Positions 34,455 through 45,479 of a stretch of DNA of 64,000 nucleotides are shown piece after piece. The stretch covers positions 130,490 to 194,489 of the forward strand of contig CAJNOI010000067.1 in NCBI GenBank assembly GCA_905250115.1. The letters are read 5' to 3'. Both the position numbers and the translations under genes were made by a program. The notes below the pieces were generated by a model. The model made no database searches. It saw only the letters and a list, made by a program, of their open reading frames with translations, and was not told where the DNA came from. Within the stretch, counting starts at the first letter, position 1, and each line of letters begins with the position of its first letter. This DNA comes from Adineta steineri (lineage: Eukaryota; Rotifera; Eurotatoria; Adinetida; Adinetidae).

Positions 34455-35410
34455 TTCTAGTAAACCACTGAATGCTATTCGTTGTGCTACTCAGACACTC
34501 TCTGATTAACACATCTACAGAAAGTGTTGATTGTTAAAATTATTCGGACTTCTCACCATACTTGCAACTGGTGTGCATTGTTTGCTTTTTATTTCTTTCA
34601 CTGTAATAATATTCTTCGCTAGCTGATTAGAATGCTGAAGATAGAATTGTCAATATAATTATCCATTGTATATATCAACAACATTTCGTTTATGGTTTCA
34701 AATGAAATTTTTTTTGCAATGCCCCATACAAGGCAATACAGTATGTCATTAGAGTCCTTTGGAATGATCGATGAAGGAATATTGTGAAAGGATGAGAAAA
34801 CCAAATTATTATTAATTCAAAAGAAACCAAACAAAAAATTTGAATTATGATAACATGATTAGTGCTTGCTAAAATGATCTTGAGGGTGTCGGTGAGATAG
34901 AGTACACACGCTCACTCCTTATGAGATTTTATTTGTGAACTATTCTCAATCTGATTGGATGTGTCGATATTATTTCAGCTGAAATTTTGTGAATTGTTAC
35001 CCATTCAGAATGAAGATTACTTTTCATATTCATTATAGTATTTTTCTTCTATTCTGAAACAATTGTTAGATTACAACGAAAAACTTCGATAACGATGTCC
35101 CAGCTGATAGTCTATGTGTCGAAAATTTTATAATTTTGTATAACATTTATTTTTTCGTAATACTTCGTTTGAAGGCCATATGCGCATTGACAAATAGAAA
35201 TAATATGTTTTGCGTTTCATCCTTTTTGGTAGAACGTGTCACGTTCTTACAACACGCCACTGTCTTTTTTTTTCTTTTCTTTTCTTTTTCTTCACCTATA
35301 ATTGAAAAATGAAAAATACATGTGCATGTGTAGCATATAAGAGTAAATGTAAATAGAAGAAATACTAAAAACATATTATAATAAACGTTGTTTCATAAGC
35401 AAGAAAAAAA
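34455..35410. other. Intergenic
   Basis: AT-rich with a telomere-like pair at 34881-34920 and a pyrimidine run near 35265-35295. Confidence 0.45.
34881..34920. repeat. Paired telomere-like repeat (degenerate)
   Basis: gagggtgtcggtgag, then acacacgctcactcc. Confidence 0.5.
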
Positions 35411-36458
35411 ATGTTACCGCAGCAAACCAAACGTAAAATCATTATCATCGGCGGCACTGGAAAACAAGGTTCAGCTGTAATTACTGCTCTCCTGCCATCG
35501 AAATCTACATCATCACTTCATTTGCTCACACTCACACGTAATCTACAGTCGAAAAAAGCTCTAGAATTGAAAGAACGTGAAGTTGAATTAGTGCAAACAG
35601 ATCTAGATGAAGCGACTGTCGATCAGTTAGCAAATGTATTCCAAGGTAAGCTTATATTTAATACTATAAATCAAACAATTTTTTTTGAATTCATAGGTGC
35701 CGATGGTCTTTTTATCGCACAAGCCATCTCTGATAAAGAAGTGGAACAGGGATGTAAGATCATCAATGCAGCTGAAAAAGCAGGTGTTAAACAAGTTGTG
35801 TACTCAAGGTGAGCTCGACAATTAATTAATTATGTTACGTAATATTAGATATAGATAAATTTCTTTCTATTTTCTATTTAGTGTTTGTCGAGCACACGAT
35901 GCACCTAATGTTCCACACTTTCACAGCAAATTTCTCATCGAAGAATATCTCAAACAATCCTCCATTAAATATTATACAATTCTACGACCTTTTTCATTTA
36001 TGGAAAATCTTTTTTTCGCTACTCGTCATGATAAAGAAAAGGTTTGCTTTTTTACTGATCCTCAGACAATTGTGAACCATATCGCATGTGAAGATATTGG
36101 AAAGGTTGCGGGTAAGAACTCGTCGTTCTTGGATTTTAGCAAGGTGCTGTAATTTTCCTTTATCGTTCTTTTGCTAGCACAAGCATTTCTGAATCCCGAA
36201 AAGTACAACCATCAATCGATTGAATTGGCTGGTGACACAATGAACGGAAATCAACTGTGTGAAACGTTCAGTAAGGTGCTTGAACGACCAATGAAATATG
36301 TGAAAATGGATGTAAGAGATGAATCAACTCGTCTAATGATACAATGGATTGAGAACAGCAAATTTGTGGTTGATGTTAAAGCATTGAAGAAAGAATATGA
36401 CTTGAATTTGAAGAGTGTTGAAGATTTCATCAGAGAGAATAGGGATGTATTTGGATAG
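35411..36458 (+). CDS. NmrA-like NAD(P)-binding protein
   Basis: Four exons (35411-35645, 35697-35808, 35882-36111, 36178-36458) in phase; 285 residues. An N-terminal Rossmann fold carries IIIIGGTGKQGSAV (G-x-x-G-x-x-G, residues ~11-24), and VVYSSVCRAHD stands where short-chain-type folds place their Ser/Tyr region. It continues with HFHSKFLIEEYLK and YTILRPFSFMENL, typical of the NmrA/HSCARG family. These proteins bind NADP(H) and act as redox sensors or reductases. Length is normal for the family. Introns are 51-73 bases. Confidence 0.88.
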
Positions 36459-36578
36459 AGTTTGTAGACGATCATAGTTTACCTTATTAAAAATAAATTA
36501 ATTTACACGAATTTTCACATCTCCTACGTATCTTTTTTTCTTTACTGTGTCAATGAAATTGTGGATAGTCATTGGAAT

Positions 36579-36680
36579 GAGTGCTGATGTGAGTGTGGAC
36601 GTGGTTGAGTGTGGGTTTGCATGGATGTAGATGAGTGAATGAGGGTGTGGATGTGGATGTGGATGTGGATGTGGATGTCG
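36579..36680. repeat. Telomere-like GTGGAT/TGTGGG array
   Basis: gtgagtgtggacgtggttgagtgtggg, then six consecutive gtggat-type hexamers. Hexamer period matches TGTGGG with one substitution. Confidence 0.75.
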
Positions 36681-36956
36681 GCATGTAATACATTAATATC
36701 TGCGTCGAGACCCAACACTACTTGCTATGCCACAGGGTGTTGTTTTTAATTCGTAAAATTTTGTTGTTCTTTGCAAAACTGTTGTGGCAAGATATATCTC
36801 TTGCCATGAAGAATACTGATCCTCTTTTATTTCCTCACGTTCTACTGGTATGGTTGAGTATTTGAAAAGTGAATATTGTGAAGAGAAGGATGATTCTTGT
36901 TTTACAAAAGGAACGAGAATAAAGAACGAAAAGGAGCGAGAATAAAGAACGAAAAG

Positions 36957-37020
36957 GGATGGGTGTGGGTGGGCGTACTTTTCTCATACATTATCCTCAT
37001 GCATCCACACCCACACTCTC
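36957..37020. repeat. Paired telomere-like repeat
   Basis: ggatgggtgtgggtggg, a ~30-base spacer, then catccacacccacactctc. Confidence 0.7.
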
Positions 37021-37800
37021 AACTAACGGATCGTTATTCGTCACAACAGAAATCTCCATTTCTTACTGTTTTAAATCTATAAACTGTAACGATCACAGAG
37101 ATAGCCATTGTTTTGCTAATAAAAAAAAGATTGCATCGCATTTATGATTGTATCATCGTTCGGTTTTTACGCAATTTTTTTTTTCTTTATTCCTATTTTT
37201 CCGGAATGGATAGACAGTGAAGAACATAAAAATAGTGCAACTGCCGAAAAGCAACAAAGAAAATTTTCCACACGACATTCTATTTTTTCTTTTGTCTTCT
37301 AGTTTTCTTTCTTTCTGTTACATTTATTTTTAATTGCACTAGTTTTCTTTTTCCTGACGATGAATATATCTGTCTATTTCTTCACTTTGCGCGCGTTGTC
37401 ATGCATTCAGTCATTGTTAACACGGCCAACCAATCTGTTGTTTCTCGTTTTTTTTCTCTAGCGGTTTCATAAACAGTCACAATTTTTCTATCAGAAAGTA
37501 GAAAACAAGTTTTTATCAAACAAAAAACGTGAGTAAAAATCGATTTCAGCCTGAGTCGAGGCGTGCCCGAGAATACGTTATGAAATCTAGAGAATAAAAG
37601 TCTAGAGATGGAAATAAAAAAATTTTGAAAAAAAAAAACTAGAAAAATTTAGATCGAGAAAGGCAAAAATTTCGAAAAAAAATTATACAAGCATAATTCA
37701 AAAAAAGGTATCGATAAGAGTTTCATATAACAGAAATATTTGTATTTTACAAAAAGAAGATATAACAAAAACTATACAAGAAACAAGAAACGTTCCGTTC

Positions 37801-37852
37801 GAGGATGTGGAATGGGAGGAATGAATATATTATATACACCCACAACCACCCT
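37801..37852. repeat. Paired telomere-like repeat (degenerate)
   Basis: gaggatgtggaatgggagg, then acacccacaaccacc. Confidence 0.5.
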
Positions 37853-37983
37853 GTGCACTTTAAATATCTATCTCTTCATTAAAAAAGCGTGCGTGAGATA
37901 GTATTTTGCGTGATCGGTTTAGCAATTTCGACACAAAAAATTAAATTTGACATCATTTTCATCTATTTTAAGTGACCAATAAT

Positions 37984-39102
37984 ATGTCGAATGATGAAGT
38001 CCGTTCTCTCGATGATCGATACCGTTATACTGACGTGGACGAAGAGCCCGATGTATTCTTACCTCCTTTACCGATACTTGATACTGGTAGTAAAGGATTA
38101 CTGCCGCTAAGGGAATGTGTGAAGCCCATCATTAGTTTGAATTTAATAGAAGATCTTTTAAATAAAGTGGCGTTTTCATTGAAAAAATGTACATCTCCGA
38201 AAGATGGACTAACACAAGAACAATCTGCGGCTTTGTATTTATACTCACTTCCGGGACCATTTTATGATACATTTAATGGTGCATTGCGTAATGAAGATCG
38301 CAATAAATCAATTCCTTTCTCCGATTATTACCATTTATTTATGTCTGCACTGAATAAGTTACCATCAGTTCAGGATAGTGTATGGCGTGGTGTTACTGCC
38401 GATTTAAGCGCTCAATATCAATCAGGATCCGTACATATTTGGCATGCTGCTAGTTCATGTACAGACCACGTAGCTATCACTGATACTTTTCTTGATAAAA
38501 AAAAGCATCGAACACTATTTAATATCAAATGTTATAACGGCAAGCCAATAAAAAATCATTCACATTATGTGAAAGAAAACGAATTGATTCTGCCACCAGG
38601 TACATGTATACGAGTGATATCTCAATCGAATCCTGCAGACAACTTACATATAGTTGCTTGCCAAGAAGTTGAACTTAGCCCTGCAGAAATGAATGCAATA
38701 GCAAGTTCTGTTGCAATGCCAGGTCATATACCTAAAAATGCTTCCATCTTCTACTTATTTTGGTTGGATCCAAATGTCAACAAACCACAAGAAAATGTGA
38801 AAACACAAGAAAAGTTGCGCAAATTGTTTGATGGTGACTTTGAAGCATTCGAGAAGGAGGAACAATGTGAATTTTTTATTAAACAAAAAGAAACCGATAA
38901 AATAATGCTTATCGTTAGTGGACAAATGGGACAGCAGATTTTACCTAAAATACATAATTCAACATCATTAACATCGGTATTTGTTTATTGTATGGACAAA
39001 GAAAGAAATAAAAAGTGGGCAGACAATTACTCAAAAGTTAGTATGTTAAACTATAATAAACTCTTAAATTTACCCATACATATTGGGGAAGAAGTATTTT
39101 GA
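37984..39102 (+). CDS. NAD-arginine ADP-ribosyltransferase with C-terminal receiver-like module
   Basis: Single exon; 372 residues from the ATG at 37984. The ART domain spans ~40-230: DGLTQEQSAALYLYS and ALNKLPSVQ precede R135 (VWRGV), the Ser site is HAASSCT (S157/S158), and the ExE motif is E198-N-E200 (VKENELILPPG). All R-S-ExE elements are present, so catalytic transfer of ADP-ribose from NAD to arginine is plausible. Residues ~253-365 are the receiver-like module (SIFYLFWLDPN...IMLIVSGQMG...SVFVYCMDKE), here downstream of ART, the reverse order of the trio at 42-52 kb. No signal peptide: intracellular. A telomere-like block follows the stop at once. Confidence 0.88.
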   Translation: MSNDEVRSLDDRYRYTDVDEEPDVFLPPLPILDTGSKGLLPLRECVKPIISLNLIEDLLNKVAFSLKKCTSPKDGLTQEQSAALYLYSLPGPFYDTFNGALRNEDRNKSIPFSDYYHLFMSALNKLPSVQDSVWRGVTADLSAQYQSGSVHIWHAASSCTDHVAITDTFLDKKKHRTLFNIKCYNGKPIKNHSHYVKENELILPPGTCIRVISQSNPADNLHIVACQEVELSPAEMNAIASSVAMPGHIPKNASIFYLFWLDPNVNKPQENVKTQEKLRKLFDGDFEAFEKEEQCEFFIKQKETDKIMLIVSGQMGQQILPKIHNSTSLTSVFVYCMDKERNKKWADNYSKVSMLNYNKLLNLPIHIGEEVF

Positions 39103-39190
39103 GGGGGTATGGGCGTGTGCGTGAGTGTGGGTGAGTATTAGTATCGAATGTTCACATCCACACCCTCACCCACAACTACACCCACCCTCT
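39103..39190. repeat. Paired telomere-like repeat
   Basis: gggggtatgggcgtgtgcgtgagtgtgggtg, a spacer, then acatccacaccctcacccac and tacacccaccctc, directly after the ART stop codon. Confidence 0.7.
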
Positions 39191-39515
39191 AGAGCACAAA
39201 AATGTACTATAGATGTATGTCGTTAATTTTTCTTGTTGACTGTCTATGTAATGGCTATAGGGATTAACTTACACTTATTTGATAAGTTAAAACCTAGTTG
39301 AAGACTACAGTTAGATTGAGAAATAGAAGGCATCTTGGGAGAAAAGCTTATGAAATTCTTTGTATCATTGAATAAGGAGATAAGGACTTTCTGATACATC
39401 TTAGAAAAATTTCAATCAAAGAAGTTCTCTAATGCAAAGTGAGAAGGAGCGATCAAATCGTCTATGCATACTAAGTACTGGAATGTACATTCAAACTTAA
39501 TATTTTATGTTCTAG
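39191..39515. other. Intergenic or unresolved 5' part of the next gene
   Basis: The first recognised exon of the downstream ART gene starts at an acceptor (39516) in phase 0, so an earlier exon should lie here or further left. I could not identify it. Confidence 0.4.
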
Positions 39516-40316
39516 GTGAAAGGCATTCTCACTAATCAAAATGAACTGATTAACGAAGTTGAACAGGAGAAGATAATACAGACGTAAGTTTTCACTGTTA
39601 AAAATATCATTATATGTTCATTGTTTATCAGAATCTATTTTCATTTTAGACAAAAATACTCTAATAATAATAAGGCACCACCACCTGTAAACACGCCTAT
39701 AAGCGGTTATGAAAAGCAGATGTTATTGCCATTGGAAGAAGCTTTGAAGCCAGTTGAATCCATCATGGAAGATCTACAGTATCATATAAAAATAGCCAAA
39801 GACCATGCTAAAAAATCCTCTCCTGATGGATTGACACATGATGAGTCGGCTTCAATTATGCTCTATACCACTGAATTCGGAGAAGCGTCTCTCTACACAC
39901 AGCTGAACAAAGCGTTACGTGGCGAGCAGAGATCTGAAATTAAACCATGGCTTCCGTATTTAAAAATATTTATGACGGCATTACACAAATTACCAAGCTT
40001 TCAAGGAGTAGTTTGGCATGCCGTGAAACAGAACCTAAGAGATCAGTATAAAAGAGGAGAGCGTGGCGTCTGGTGGGGGGTATCATCTATGGCTATGGAT
40101 CCGCAAATACTGGAGAGCTACATACAAAAAACCGGCCCACGTACAGTTTTTACAGTTGAGTGTAAAAATGGAAAAGATATTGGCCAGTACTCTCAGTTTC
40201 CGGATGAAAAAGAAGTGATGTTAATGCCAGGATTTTACTATGAGGTTACCAGTGTGTTTGAACCCGCACATGAGATGTATTTAATTAGTTTAAAAGAGAT
40301 TGATGCACCATGGTAA
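39516..40316 (+). CDS. ART paralogue with Arg-to-His change (5' end unresolved)
   Basis: Exons 39516-39583 and 39650-40316. The first encodes GILTNQNELINEVEQEKIIQ, a segment that precedes ART domains in bdelloid paralogues as I recall them. The second is an ART domain closely matching the gene at 37984 (MLLPLEEALKPVESI, SSPDGLTHDESA, ALHKLPSFQ). The NAD-binding Arg is His (VVWHAV), while the Ser site (WWGVSSM) and ExE (EKE in PDEKEVMLMPG) remain. Loss of the Arg predicts weak or no transferase activity. It ends just after the ART fold (LKEIDAPW), with no receiver-like module. The start codon is not identified, so the N-terminus is incomplete. Confidence 0.75.
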
Positions 40317-40950
40317 TAATAGACTCACAAATACACTTGTGCTTTCCATTCGTTCTACAAAACTTCGTTTGTTTTTTATTTTTCCTAATTCTTACAACAC
40401 ATAATTCTATTTTCGACTAAAAACTATTAATTCTCGCACGAATAAATAAAATAAATGTTTTCTTTTCATTATTTTAATCTGGTATTCTCTTTAGACAACA
40501 ACTGAGTCTTGTAAAACTACAAAAACTCCTGATTTAAAATATGATTTTACATAAGGGTGAGATGGTGTAGATGTAGATGTGCTGGTGGGTGGATCGTGCG
40601 TGCGCGTGTCGGTGTGTGAGTGTGGGTGTGAGGATGTAGGTTACGGTAGATAGATTGAACAATCAGGCCCTACTCCAGATCTACCCCACGCATATACTCA
40701 TTCACACACTAACACGTTCTCATCCACATCTGCATCCTCTCATATGAAAGTAAAAAGTAATGAAGCTATCAACATTTGAAGGAGCGTATATCAGTTTATC
40801 ATTTTACATTTCTGTTACACAACATCTTATATAACTCAAAGGTAACTAAATGACGTAGTCATCGCTTATATAACGCTTACCTGTGTAGTTATCTTGTCAT
40901 TCGCTTCTTAATTGATATAAAAAGCCTAGCAAACAACATAAAGAGTCAAA
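40317..40950. other. Intergenic
   Basis: Mostly the telomere-like block at 40555-40740; no gene. Confidence 0.5.
40555..40740. repeat. Paired telomere-like repeat, long form
   Basis: ggtgtagatgtagatgtgctggtgggtgg, then gtgtgtgagtgtgggtgtgagg. After ~60 bases come C-strand forms: cccacgcatatactcattcacacac and catccacatctgcatcc. Confidence 0.6.
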
Positions 40951-41593
40951 ATGCATTTTCTTCATTTACTCAACGTGTTTTTTATTACATTAGCCAATGC
41001 CTGGCCAGATGCACCATGTCGAATACCACCACCAGCAACTGGTTATACGATTGAACAGGTAATTTTTCTTTCATCTCATGTAACTGATATGTTAATGATG
41101 ACGTATTGTTTATCAATAGTACACTGGTCGCTGGTTTGAAATCGGTAAAATCCAAACAGCTGGCGGTGCTTTCTTTGAAAGAGACTGTGTATGCACTCAT
41201 CTTGATGTTAATAAAGGTGCTGAAGATCCATCAGTTGTCATTGTTTCTAATATTTGCAATAAGAAAACAGTCGATGGTAAACTAATCATAGCCAATGGAA
41301 CATTGACCAGCACGAAAAAACCAGCAGATGGTCGTTATAACGAAACAATTCATCCTGTGACTGTACCTGTTGCCTACAACATAATTGTATTACGAACCAG
41401 TGAATATAGTGTTGAGTATGATTGTGTAGAGCAGTTTGGCTTTACCAATTATTGCGTCCACATTCTATCTCGTCGATCAACACTAAACGTAACAATTGTA
41501 AACGATTTACTTCAACTTACCGATCGATACGATTTAAACCCAGAAAAACTTGACTTTGTATGGACAAAACACATGAACTGCACCTATGCCTAA
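40951..41593 (+). CDS. Secreted lipocalin, apolipoprotein-D-like
   Basis: Exons 40951-41058 and 41120-41593; 193 residues. A signal peptide (MHFLHLLNVFFITLANA) is followed by the lipocalin entry motif YTGRWFEIGKI, which spans the splice site (G-x-W). Four further strands, a conserved Cys pattern and the late segment SEYSVEYDCVEQ match the ApoD type. Lipocalins carry small hydrophobic ligands outside the cell. Length is typical. Confidence 0.85.
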
Positions 41594-42045
41594 GTGTGCG
41601 TGGAAGCTGTGCAGAGACACGAAAATGTGATAAAAATAAATTTGACAAAATTTTTCTTAAATGATTTTGTAAAAAATATGTTTCTAATATGAGTAATTTT
41701 TTTAACTACGAAGAATCTATAAAAGCATTTTTGATGCATAATAACCAATTTCATTACTTTTCTTCTAAGAAGTAGCTCGGAAGAAAGAGAATTGATGGTT
41801 GCTGTAGATGTGGATATGAGTAAGAGTGTATATCCTTTATCTCACCCTCACCCATCGAGTCTCAACCACATTCCATTCTGAATAACAGAAAGAAAAAAAA
41901 AATTCAGGTGGTTTCCACGGCATCATCGTCGTTCTCTTATCGAGGAAAAAAAAGAAATTTGTCGTCTTTTCAACAAACTATTCCGCGAGTCATTTAAAAA
42001 GAACAAAGAACAAAGAACAAAACGCATTTTTTGACTTAATGTACG
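41594..42045. other. Intergenic, upstream of the ART-TPR trio
   Basis: Telomere-like pair at 41801-41871; the rest should hold the promoter of the trio. No motif identified with confidence. Confidence 0.45.
41801..41871. repeat. Paired telomere-like repeat (degenerate)
   Basis: gtagatgtggatatgagtaagagtg, then tcaccctcacccatcgagtctcaaccaca. Confidence 0.5.
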
Positions 42046-45000
42046 ATGGTTGATCGATCTGTGACAAAGTATGTGACATACGAAATAGAATATTTTTGTG
42101 TTGAATAAAAATAAAATCTTTTTCAGACCATTGAAACAGTGGTTAAATCCGAAAATAGCTAGTTCTCCCTTTGCACAATCTCGCTTACAATCAGTCATTG
42201 GGGTAAAAACATTGTTTCATTTTTTTTATAAAATTAAATTTACGGTGTATTTATATTTAGACTATTCCTAAAATTCAACCAACTGGTGAAAGTCAACAAC
42301 GAGAACAAAGAATAACAACACATAATATTTCTCCAAGGTAATTTTTTTTTTCACACATGGTATTTTTTTCATCTATGAATTGAAATTTAAGACCAATCAA
42401 TTCTAGCCGTCTTCGTTCATTGAGAATTACGTCCGCACATCCTCTCACTCAGAATAATGAGGTTAATGATGAACGATCGACACAAATTAATTCAACGAGA
42501 ATAAATGAACAAGATGTTCAAACTGAAAGCGTAAATTATTTAATTTTTTGCTATTAATCACGAGAATCTTTTATTCTAGATAAATTTATCTATCGAAGAA
42601 CGTATAGCATGTGAGATAACAATGTCTTATGTACCGATCGACAAGGAACCATCCAATCGTGAGGAAATTATTGTAATGCAACGACATAGTACTGGCGAAA
42701 TTTCACTAGTCTATCGTGGTTATTTAACTAAAGGCGGTAATTATGAATATCAAGAAGTAAGATGAATAAAAAAACTCTTATATTTTCTAGAAAAATTTTC
42801 ATTCAAATCCCAACGACGGCCAACATCCAGTCTTTCATTAGCTTTCTATGTTGAAGGAAAGTTCATTAGTGTCACGGATGCATGTTGTGAATTTAAATGC
42901 ACTTCAATAAATTCAAATGTTGATGATCAGAAACAGTTTATTTTTCAAGAAATTCAAAAAGCAAATCCATGTGAAAAGTATGTACATTGATTTTAATTGA
43001 ACATTCAACAATTCTTCATTTATTATTTCAGATGTCGAAAAGATCGTGCTGATAAATTACTTTCAAATAATGAGAAAAACACATTATTAGTTCAAGTAAG
43101 CCACAAATTTGACATTAAATGTATTTTCTCGATCAAAATCGATTATTTTAGAAAAACAAAAAATCTTTTCATCCCAATAACATTCTCATGCCATTATCTG
43201 TGAGTGATCAACAACAGAAGCAGACCTCGAAGTCTAAAAAATCGAAACCATCAGAAGTACCTGATGTTCATCACTCAAAAACATCAACAGTAGTGAATTC
43301 TAATCAGTCGGAATCAGAAACAAAACCATCAGGTAAGAATTATAAATTTTCAAATTGAAATATCTTTGTTTTTAGAACAAAAATCCGATAAGAATGAAAC
43401 TAACACACTCACCATCGATGGTAATACCTTCAATACTCAACAACTTATGCAAATACTTGCAGGTATGGGATTGACAAGTCAATCATCGAAAGCGACACGT
43501 CGCCCAAAGAGTGTCGAAAATTTTTGTTACATTCTGGAAAAAAATCTTTCAATATCCAATGATGAACAACAAATGTTACGTGGTTTAATTAATTTAGGTT
43601 TTACATTTGATGATATTAATTCCGAAGAATCGATTGCATTTCTTAAAAAAGTTAAGAATGAAAAGGTTATTTTAATCCTTTCGAAAACTAGCATGGAAAA
43701 TTTATCCAAACCTATTCAAGATGAACCATATCTATATGGAATTTATATTATCGATTCATCGGAAAATAATTCATTCGATTCAAAATTTTATCGAGGATCG
43801 TTTTCCAATATGAATAATTTTTGTGAACAATTGAAAAATGATCTTCTATCATTCACTTATGATTTAACAAATATTAGTTCTATCAGTGCCGATTATACTG
43901 GAATGAGTACATTGACTTATGTTCAAGCATTAAAAGATATTCTCTTAGAAACAGATGAAAAACAAGATTTAAAAAAAGAAATGATCAATTTCTGTCGTGA
44001 AGAATATATTGATAATATTATTCAATTAGAATTTATTGATGAATTTGAAAAGAATTTTCAACCGTCTGATGCTGTTGAATGGTATTTACGAACTGAAACT
44101 TTTCTATATAAAATGATGACACGAGCATTTCGAGAATTAGATCCGGATATATTATTTAAACTTCGATATTTTATTCAACATTTACATGGTCAATTAAAAT
44201 CATCTGTTGATATGATTGTTTATCGAACAGTTCGAATTCGAAAAGAACTTTTTAAGAAAATGAAAAATAATCAAGGAGGATTATTATCATTTAATGAATT
44301 TCTTTTAGTCAGTAAAAATCAATCGTCAATTGAACCGTCTCCGATGAATCAAGAATCGAAATTAATTCATTTCGAAATTATTCTAGGAGCAAATGTTATT
44401 CGACATGATATTTCCAATGAAATTCTTTTAACTGTCGGAACTATATTTCGTATTGATAAAATCGAAACAATTGATGAAGAAACATTTAAAGTTACATTAA
44501 CAACAAATGATGATATTCTTAAAGCTGGTCAATTACTAACAAAAGATTTACGTGATGCTGTTAGTGGCCCATTTCCATTAGTACGTATGTTGAAATTGGT
44601 CAAACAAAGAGAATTAACAGGTTATGTCGAATATTTTTCATCGTTACTAATCGATGATCCACAAGCAATGAAAGATCCAACAGTAAATTTAACACTTGGA
44701 GGAATACTTCATTCATTAGGAACGCATTATTATGAGCGAAAACTCTATGAACAAGCATTAAATCATTTAGAAAATTCTTTACGAGTTTATTTACGTGTTT
44801 TATCTCCTGATGATATACGATTAACACCGACGTATAATAATATTGGAAGTATTTATCGTAAACAAGGTTTTAATGAAAAAGCATTAGATTATCATCGAAA
44901 AGCTTATGAAATTCAAAAGAATTCCGCCAATCCTGATCTAGATTCCGTTGCTTCGTATGTCGGAAATATTGCATCAGTTTTAACAAAACTTGGTCAATAT

Positions 45001-45402
45001 AAAGAAGCAATTGGGTATTTTGAAACGGATTTAAAAATTCAAAAAAAACTTCATCCAAATAATAATCATCCTGATATTGCTGTTAAATATCATAATCTTG
45101 CTGGTGCTCAATATCGAGCTCATCAATATGCCGATGCATTGAGTAATTATCAGAAATGTCTTGATATTGAACTTAAATGTCATTCAGCTGATAATCCAAC
45201 AGTTGCAGTTACTTATGTTAATTTAGCAACAGCATTTGAGAAACTCGGACAAATACATGGCGCAAAGGAATCAGTGGAAAAAGCGATTACACGTTTACTT
45301 TTAACGAAAAAAGAAGATGACGAAGAAATACAAGGACATAGAAAATATCTTCAACATTTAGAACAAAAACTTTGGATGAAAGATTTATTTTCCGCTACAT
45401 GA
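42046..45402 (+). CDS. ART-TPR trio gene 1: CCE domain, receiver-like, degenerate ART, TPR
   Basis: Nine exons (42046-42068, 42127-42202, 42261-42337, 42407-42530, 42580-42736, 42791-42977, 43032-43095, 43152-43332, 43376-45402) splice in phase to 971 residues. A Ser/Thr/Gln-rich N-terminus precedes the shared CCE domain (~100-220: ACEITMSYVP, EKFSFKSQ, TDACCEF, PCEKC), then a Lys/Ser-rich linker. The receiver-like module lies at ~340-455, the ART domain at ~530-690 and about six KLC-type TPRs at ~735-955. In the ART, R580 is kept (VYRT), the STS site is LLVSKN, and the ExE site reads S-N-E645: the last Glu survives but the first Glu and Ser are gone. Probably a weak or dead enzyme acting as a scaffold (inference). 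First of three head-to-tail paralogues; 77 bases to the next. Confidence 0.88.
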
Positions 45403-45479
45403 ACTAATATATATTTTTGCTATTTTTATCAAGCGTTTTTTTTTTGTTTGAAAGAATATCTACTCTGAATTTTAGATAA
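45403..45479 (+). promoter_or_regulatory. Short intercistronic region with candidate trans-splice acceptor
   Basis: 77 bases between the stop of trio gene 1 and the ATG of trio gene 2. A pyrimidine-rich tract ends in tttttag... with AG at 45474-45475, five bases before the ATG. It leaves no room for a normal promoter plus UTR, but fits spliced-leader processing, which is reported from bdelloids. Confidence 0.5.

Larger units (their letters stand above)
36459..37983. other. Intergenic rich in telomere-like repeats
   Basis: Three telomere-like blocks (36579-36680, 36957-37020, 37801-37852) and AT-rich sequence; no gene recognised. Confidence 0.5.

Noticed and set aside
34619-35374. Minus-strand open frames
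   Set aside because: Short, no domain, and one consists of a translated pyrimidine run.
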